64,000 nucleotides of DNA from positions 1-64,000 of the forward strand of contig JAKCWW010000184.1 in the NCBI GenBank assembly GCA_026260175.1, read 5' to 3'. This stretch comes from Reticulitermes lucifugus. Lineage: Eukaryota > Arthropoda > Insecta > Blattodea > Rhinotermitidae. Of the stretch, positions 59,100-64,000 are shown piece after piece. The notes beneath the pieces were generated by a model. That model was not told where the DNA came from and did no database searches. It saw only the letters and a list, made by a program, of their open reading frames with translations. A program made the translations under genes and the position numbers. Numbering within the stretch: the first letter of the stretch is position 1; the number at the start of each line of letters is the position of its first letter.

Positions 59100-61500
59100 T
59101 AGATATTTCGAAGGGTAGGACGGTTATGTATATTACATTTTTCAAGCGGGGTTGCATCTCACAATTTCTAACATGCAGTTTTTAATATTGCGTTTCCTTT
59201 TCAATACGGATTGGACGCAGAGTTCTGCAAAGACAACTTGCCAATTTCTGCAGAACTTCAGTCACGATGCATTTATAGCTGCGACTGTGTTTAAATCCTA
59301 TGACCAACACTACAGCCAGAAAAGTTCGTCTTCAGCACTGTCCACGGTTACTTGTACTACACATTCAAAACATTTTACATATCTGGATGTGAAATGCAGA
59401 TTAATGTACAACTTACTTAGCGACACCGAAAAATCTGCTTGTGGGAATGTAACTTTCGCATAAATACAGCAGACAATTAAGATTATTGTCTTCTGGAAAG
59501 TGACATCATGTAATCTAGTAGCTAGCCCAAATAATGGACCATTCTATCGCCCTTCCTTATAGTTCCTCAAAAACAATTTTTTGTAAATTCCTTTCCTCCT
59601 CATACACTCCCTCTCAGCTCCCTTCTGTACAATATTTGACCCTGCCTCCCATCTAAGGCTCATCGCCTGTCATTGGATCTCTCGCAATATACGCCCTTCC
59701 CTCTTTTCCAGTTTATGTGTAACCTTGTTTACTCGCACGGCTTACACTGCTAACCGGAACGAGGCAGCAAATTCCAACCAGATTACACGACTTCCCATAT
59801 CAGAAGACGTTACTCCTTATAGACACCACTGCGAGAACCTCAGAACTTGCACAGCAGACGTTTTAAATGTGCAGTTATTACAATTTAATGTTTAACACGA
59901 TTTTGGACCTCTTTAAGTGAAGAAACTAAGCGTATGTGTAAACTTACTACAATAACTGTTAACATAAGCACATGCAATCTCTATATAGCATCGGATCCGC
60001 TTAAGATCACCGTCGCTGACTGGATAATTTATATTGTTGAGTAGGGAGTATTGCCGAATTACAACTTAAATAGAATTTAAATGGCAAGTAAATTAACGAA
60101 GAGTTATACAGGTACATGGAAACAACTTGGCTTCACGCCCAAATTCCACGACGACAGGTAATGAAACCTGCTGAGATATCACGGTGAGTTAATTTAAGCC
60201 AGCTACCTTCTGACACTGATAGCAGAGTGTGAGAGATCTCTGTTCGTGGACATGCAACATGCAAAGCGAGGGTCCATCACATCACATCCATTCATTTCTT
60301 GCCTAGTCTCCTTTACACTCAACTACTGCCTCTTCTTTTTTATTTGATTATCTCTATTCCGCTTGTGTCTATATTTCTTTCATGAGTTTTTTTCTCCCCT
60401 TAACGCTTTCATTCATTGGTGGAAGTTAATCTTCCATGCCTCCTATTGGCTATCCAGAGGCGGGAGTAAATGATTGCCAGGGTTTTTCTGCTTTCCGATC
60501 CTCTTGTTGCTTTTCATAGCAACCCCGTCACTAATGAAACGCCATGGCTTTTGACCTCTTCTCTTTCATCTCATCATATAAAAATGTTCCAGCTTTTTTT
60601 TTATTCGTGTCCACAAACCTCTTCCGCCCTATCGTTACGTGTAAGGCTTCTAGTCTCCACCGGACGCGATTTTATCCTCGAATAAACCAGAGCCCACAAT
60701 AATGCCACAAATGCAATTATCATTCATAGCAGCAGCGTTCACAACAAGGCCTGTTCCAGCTTCAGAACTGATCTGCACGTGTCCTTCCAGGTTCCCTACA
60801 TCCTAGTGTTGTACATGGTGAAGGTGAGCCTGTTGTTGTATCATGGAATCGCAAAATCTGTTACAGACAGACAGACAATACCTTCTGTGATATGAAGCTC
60901 TGCAGTCTCATCAGATTCCAGAGCAACCTACTGCCATCTAATATTGCGGCAATGGGCTCCTCCTGAACCGTGTTACATTTGTACCAGAGCGTCATGTAAA
61001 AAGACAGTAGTTTTCGTATTCACCGCGTTTGGAAACTCGTACTTCATAGATTTTCGATTTATTTGCTCATACTATTATTTATGATCCTAGCTCAAATAGG
61101 CCTGCTATTTGCAAAGCACCTCATCCGCTTTTCGCTTTTGTGTCCTTTCACTTGAAACACTTGTGCTAATTGTACATTTCTTTGCATCAACGCCTATTAC
61201 ACTGTCTTCTGCTTATACCACGGCGGTAGGCTGAGCGGTTCTCTGAGTACTCAGACAACCACTATAGTATAGGAACCTACAGACAACATAGAGATAACTT
61301 CCCCAGAATGAAGATGATATATTCATATAGATGTTTGTCTACAACGATAGATAATCACATGAAATGTAAAACATCTATTTGAAGAATACTTGTAGTTAGT
61401 CTATATTTTAAATATCCTTAGTCATTTTAATTGACATGTATTTTTGACTCCACATATGCACATCTGTAACAGAATCTGCAATTATTATATTACTTTGTTT
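59100..61500. other. No gene recognised
   Basis: The frame 59152-59463 (+, 103 codons) and others show no family motif. Confidence 0.35.
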
Positions 61501-61502
61501 GA

Positions 61503-61556
61503 GACTACTCTGAGTATCCCCATGTGAAGACCGAAACATCATAATATTTAGTAGTC
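61503..61556 (+). ncRNA. Hammerhead-like motif with 7-bp stem I
   Basis: GACUACU (61503-61509) - CUGAGUA (G8 changed) - U - unpaired 15 nt - GAAAC (61533-61537) - 9 nt - UUU - AGUAGUC (61550-61556). The flanking heptamers are perfectly complementary and sit directly next to the core, the hammerhead stem I position. Stem II has decayed, so this copy is probably inactive. Confidence 0.4.
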
Positions 61557-61584
61557 ACCAAATAATATTAGGGTAATACAAACA

Positions 61585-61890
61585 AGGTCACATAGAAGGG
61601 GCATGTGGAATGCATGGGGGAAAGGAGAAATGCTTAAAATATTCTGGAGTAAAAATCTTAAAAGAAAGAAATCTTTTTGAAGCCTTAGGCTCAGATGGGG
61701 TGATATTATTAAAATCGGTCTTAAAGAATTTGGATTGGAGAGTGTACAATGGATTCATCTGGACCAGTCACAGGTTCTTGTGATTATCGTAATGAACCCT
61801 CGGGTTTCACAAAATGCGGGAAACTTCTGACTAGCTGAGACATTACTAGCTTCTCCAGGATTATGCTCCGTGTAGTTACTTCTTTATCTA
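61585..61890 (+). mobile_element. LINE-B copy 6
   Basis: 'aggggcatgtggaatgca' (GHVA region), 'gatattattaaaatcggtcttaaagaa' (DI.KI.LKE), 'ggattcatctggaccag' and 'tttcacaaaatgcgggaaacttctgacta' follow the LINE-B order in the same orientation as the other copies. The 3' end is 'aggattatgctccgtgtagtta'. Confidence 0.7.
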
Positions 61891-61899
61891 TGTATAAGC

Positions 61900-62995
61900 T
61901 GCCTGCCGTAGAGTGTATTTTCGAAAATGAAAGAGCAGGATGCTCATAAACCTATACCGAGCAAAGTGTCTTTAAGGGTTTGTGAAAATGGCAACATTTT
62001 GGTGCGCCTAAAATGCGTTCTTAGGTACATTTCATGTAGTAGAAACATCAAGAACTTTATTTCTGCGGGCTCTGGATGATTTTTGTCGCAATTATTTTAA
62101 ACGATCTTGCACAACTTGGTCTTGATAGTAAGGCCTTTGATTGTTACAGGCTTTCAGTGGTCCAGTTATTAGGGCGCTCATTCAATGATGTAAGAAGTTG
62201 AGATTTATCCCCGTCACAGACCCAACATCTTAAAGTAGAGATATGCACACATGGCTAGATACACGCCTGAAACTTCAGTTCTAAAAACATTTTAATAGCG
62301 CAGGAAATAAACTGTTCGCTCCGAACATACACCTGAATGAAAATGGCTGAAACAGATCGATTCGTTCTAACCAGAATGCCTAAAGAAAAATTTGACTGTT
62401 ATAACACTGGCTTTCCAGCTGTCGTAATTCTCTAACCGTGTATGTATGATGATTAAACTTTACATTTTCATTACTCAAGCTGAATTCTTTACGTTCAGTC
62501 CTACTTAAATGGATGGACAAATTTAGATTATTCAGTCGCTGGTTGCACGAATACAAACGGTATGTCAGTTTGGGTGTAAAATAGAAAAAAGGGTACAATA
62601 AACAGGATATATAATTAACTAAACAAAACATTTAACAAAAGAATCCTGCAAAGCTGTTGACATTGAATGTTGAAACATTATTTTTCGCTAATCGATTCGT
62701 TTAGAAAATATTTTGCTTTAAACAATGATCAGTGATATGTAGGAGCCTTGGAAGTCTTTCATCACATTTATAGTTATGACAACGATAAAAATTAATGATA
62801 CTGCTTTAGACTTTGTACATAAAAATAATAAAACGGATAATAAAGGTAATGTAACTCTAATTTTAAACTGGTGTGTAAATATATATATATATATGTTCAG
62901 CAGGCGTACTGTCATAAATAAATCTTCAGCTTATTGTAATTAGATTATTTGTCCATTCAATTTCACTTTTAAGAAGCACAAAATTGCCCTTATTG
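61900..62995. other. No gene recognised; AT microsatellite
   Basis: (AT)n at 62878-62894. The minus frames 62380-62631 and 62718-62915 lack motifs. Confidence 0.4.
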
Positions 62996-63004
62996 ACGTG
63001 CAAC

Positions 63005-63031
63005 TTTGACGTCATTTAGACACATCTTCAG
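63005..63031 (-). ncRNA. Weak hammerhead-like motif
   Basis: The minus strand reads CUGAAGA - U - GUGUC/UAAAU/GACGU (stem II, two wobbles) - CAAAG, where GAAAC is expected. The key G12 is missing and stem I is not seen. Included for its shared layout only. Confidence 0.2.
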
Positions 63032-63034
63032 GAA

Positions 63035-64000
63035 ACATTCAGTGAATATACACACTAGACAATAGCCGATACTTCGTAAATAGGAATATGGTACTGTTTC
63101 AGACACGTTTCTGTCAACTACATTAAACTGATCATCGTAATTTCATATCCAGGGTGTGCTTCACACAGCCAGTAGGCGTACAGCTACACTGCACACTTAT
63201 TTATGAGCATGACGTCTTTAAATTCTACACAGTTGTGACTGACAGGACGCGAAAACGAGAAATGCAGGTAACACAGTATGTCTGAGATAATACCACAAGC
63301 GTTGCATACAGCCTACATACCCCTCATGTATCCATGCATTCAAATTATATTCTTGAATTTCCGAACATTTCGGTCTTCTTTCCAGAATTTTTAACCGAAG
63401 CCGACTAAACGCAACTCAAAAGAAGAGGGGTAGATAAAAAACAAACCATTTACACGCTTAAGCTCTGTTATTTATTGCGGTGTTGTTACATTTCCGAGCT
63501 AAGTGGCTTTTCCCTGCTGAAGCACAGCCCGACCAGCCACTACACCACTTGCCGCAAGCTTCCAACAGGATACCGCACTATACATCAGTTGTACCATAGA
63601 TCCTCGGGCATTTTGATGCATTACTTCTGTGCAAAGCCACCACTGCCTGCAGTCACAAAAGGCTTCTTACTTTCATTTACGTAAAAGACTGTAAAGCGTA
63701 AAATCAGGTTGAAATTATAACGGGGATATTTCATGGCCCTACGGACTTTCAGTCCAGTTTCTTTACCCACTAAAACTTACTTATTTTTGGCTCTCATATC
63801 AATGCAGTTAGAAACAAGATATATGCTCTTGCTCCTGCGATCATCCTGTCTCCTGTCCAAAGGAATAACTGCAGCATGTTATTCTCCAATTTTCGCCCTA
63901 AGAGCCGAAATTATTCAAATGGTAAATACTGATTCAAGCTAAGGAAGCACGTTTGTTCCTACTCACCAGGCTGCATACAGAACTGCACATGCGGCCAATG
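63035..64000. other. No gene recognised
   Basis: Short frames (63475-63684 +, 63733-63942 +) without domain or exon signals. Confidence 0.4.

Overview
The window looks like AT-rich non-coding insect nuclear DNA. I see no operons, bacterial genes, rRNA, true tRNA genes or CRISPR arrays. The repeat content (a tRNA-derived SINE resembling termite Talua, RTE/BovB-like LINE copies, LINE tails reading as a degraded RPEGKRP...RRRWED C-terminus, a 'VYRRF'-type repeat and a cockroach/termite-style tRNA SINE) suggests Blattodea (cockroach or termite). This is inferred from memory of those families, not from a search.

The only convincing host coding sequence is one 178-nt exon on the minus strand (41422-41599). 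It encodes the first half of an Ig V-type domain resembling the Sidestep-like cell-surface family and has good splice sites at both ends. The rest of the window may be largely intron and flank of that gene plus repeats. No other exon is recognised.

Layout. 1-4.7 kb: truncated SINE-A, LINE-B tail, then a degenerate LINE-A reverse transcriptase (3290-4695). 8-18 kb: diverged repeat, three more LINE-B tails, a 40-bp minisatellite (12785-13003), a G-rich run and a hairpin repeat. 21.3-22.05 kb: two inverted-repeat elements. 23.7-30 kb: two SINE-A copies. 31.3-34.3 kb: LINE-C 3' ends in TTA microsatellites, another LINE-B tail. 36.5-37.7 kb: an intact non-autonomous hAT element with an 8-bp target duplication, and a LINE-A 3' end. 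41.4-41.6 kb: the Ig exon. 41.8-50.6 kb: almost featureless apart from small repeat fragments. 50.6-56.6 kb: ribozyme-like motifs, a broken mariner-type transposase with an inverted second fragment, a Talua-like SINE, two LINE-A copies (one holding the assembly gap). 57-63 kb: more ribozyme-like motifs, a microsatellite and a last LINE-B tail.

Most interesting: about a dozen dispersed sequences share the layout CUGANGA - extra U - short helix - GAAAC - 3-5 nt - GUH. This is the hammerhead ribozyme core with one additional nucleotide after A9. In several the outer helix (stem I) can also form in exactly the right register, and the motifs tend to occur as opposite-strand pairs. Hammerhead motifs are known in Penelope-like retroelements and retrozymes; whether these belong to such an element or are still active is untested. 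A second structural signal is a GNRA-type hairpin at the 3' end of LINE-A, retained in five copies, with one paired double change.
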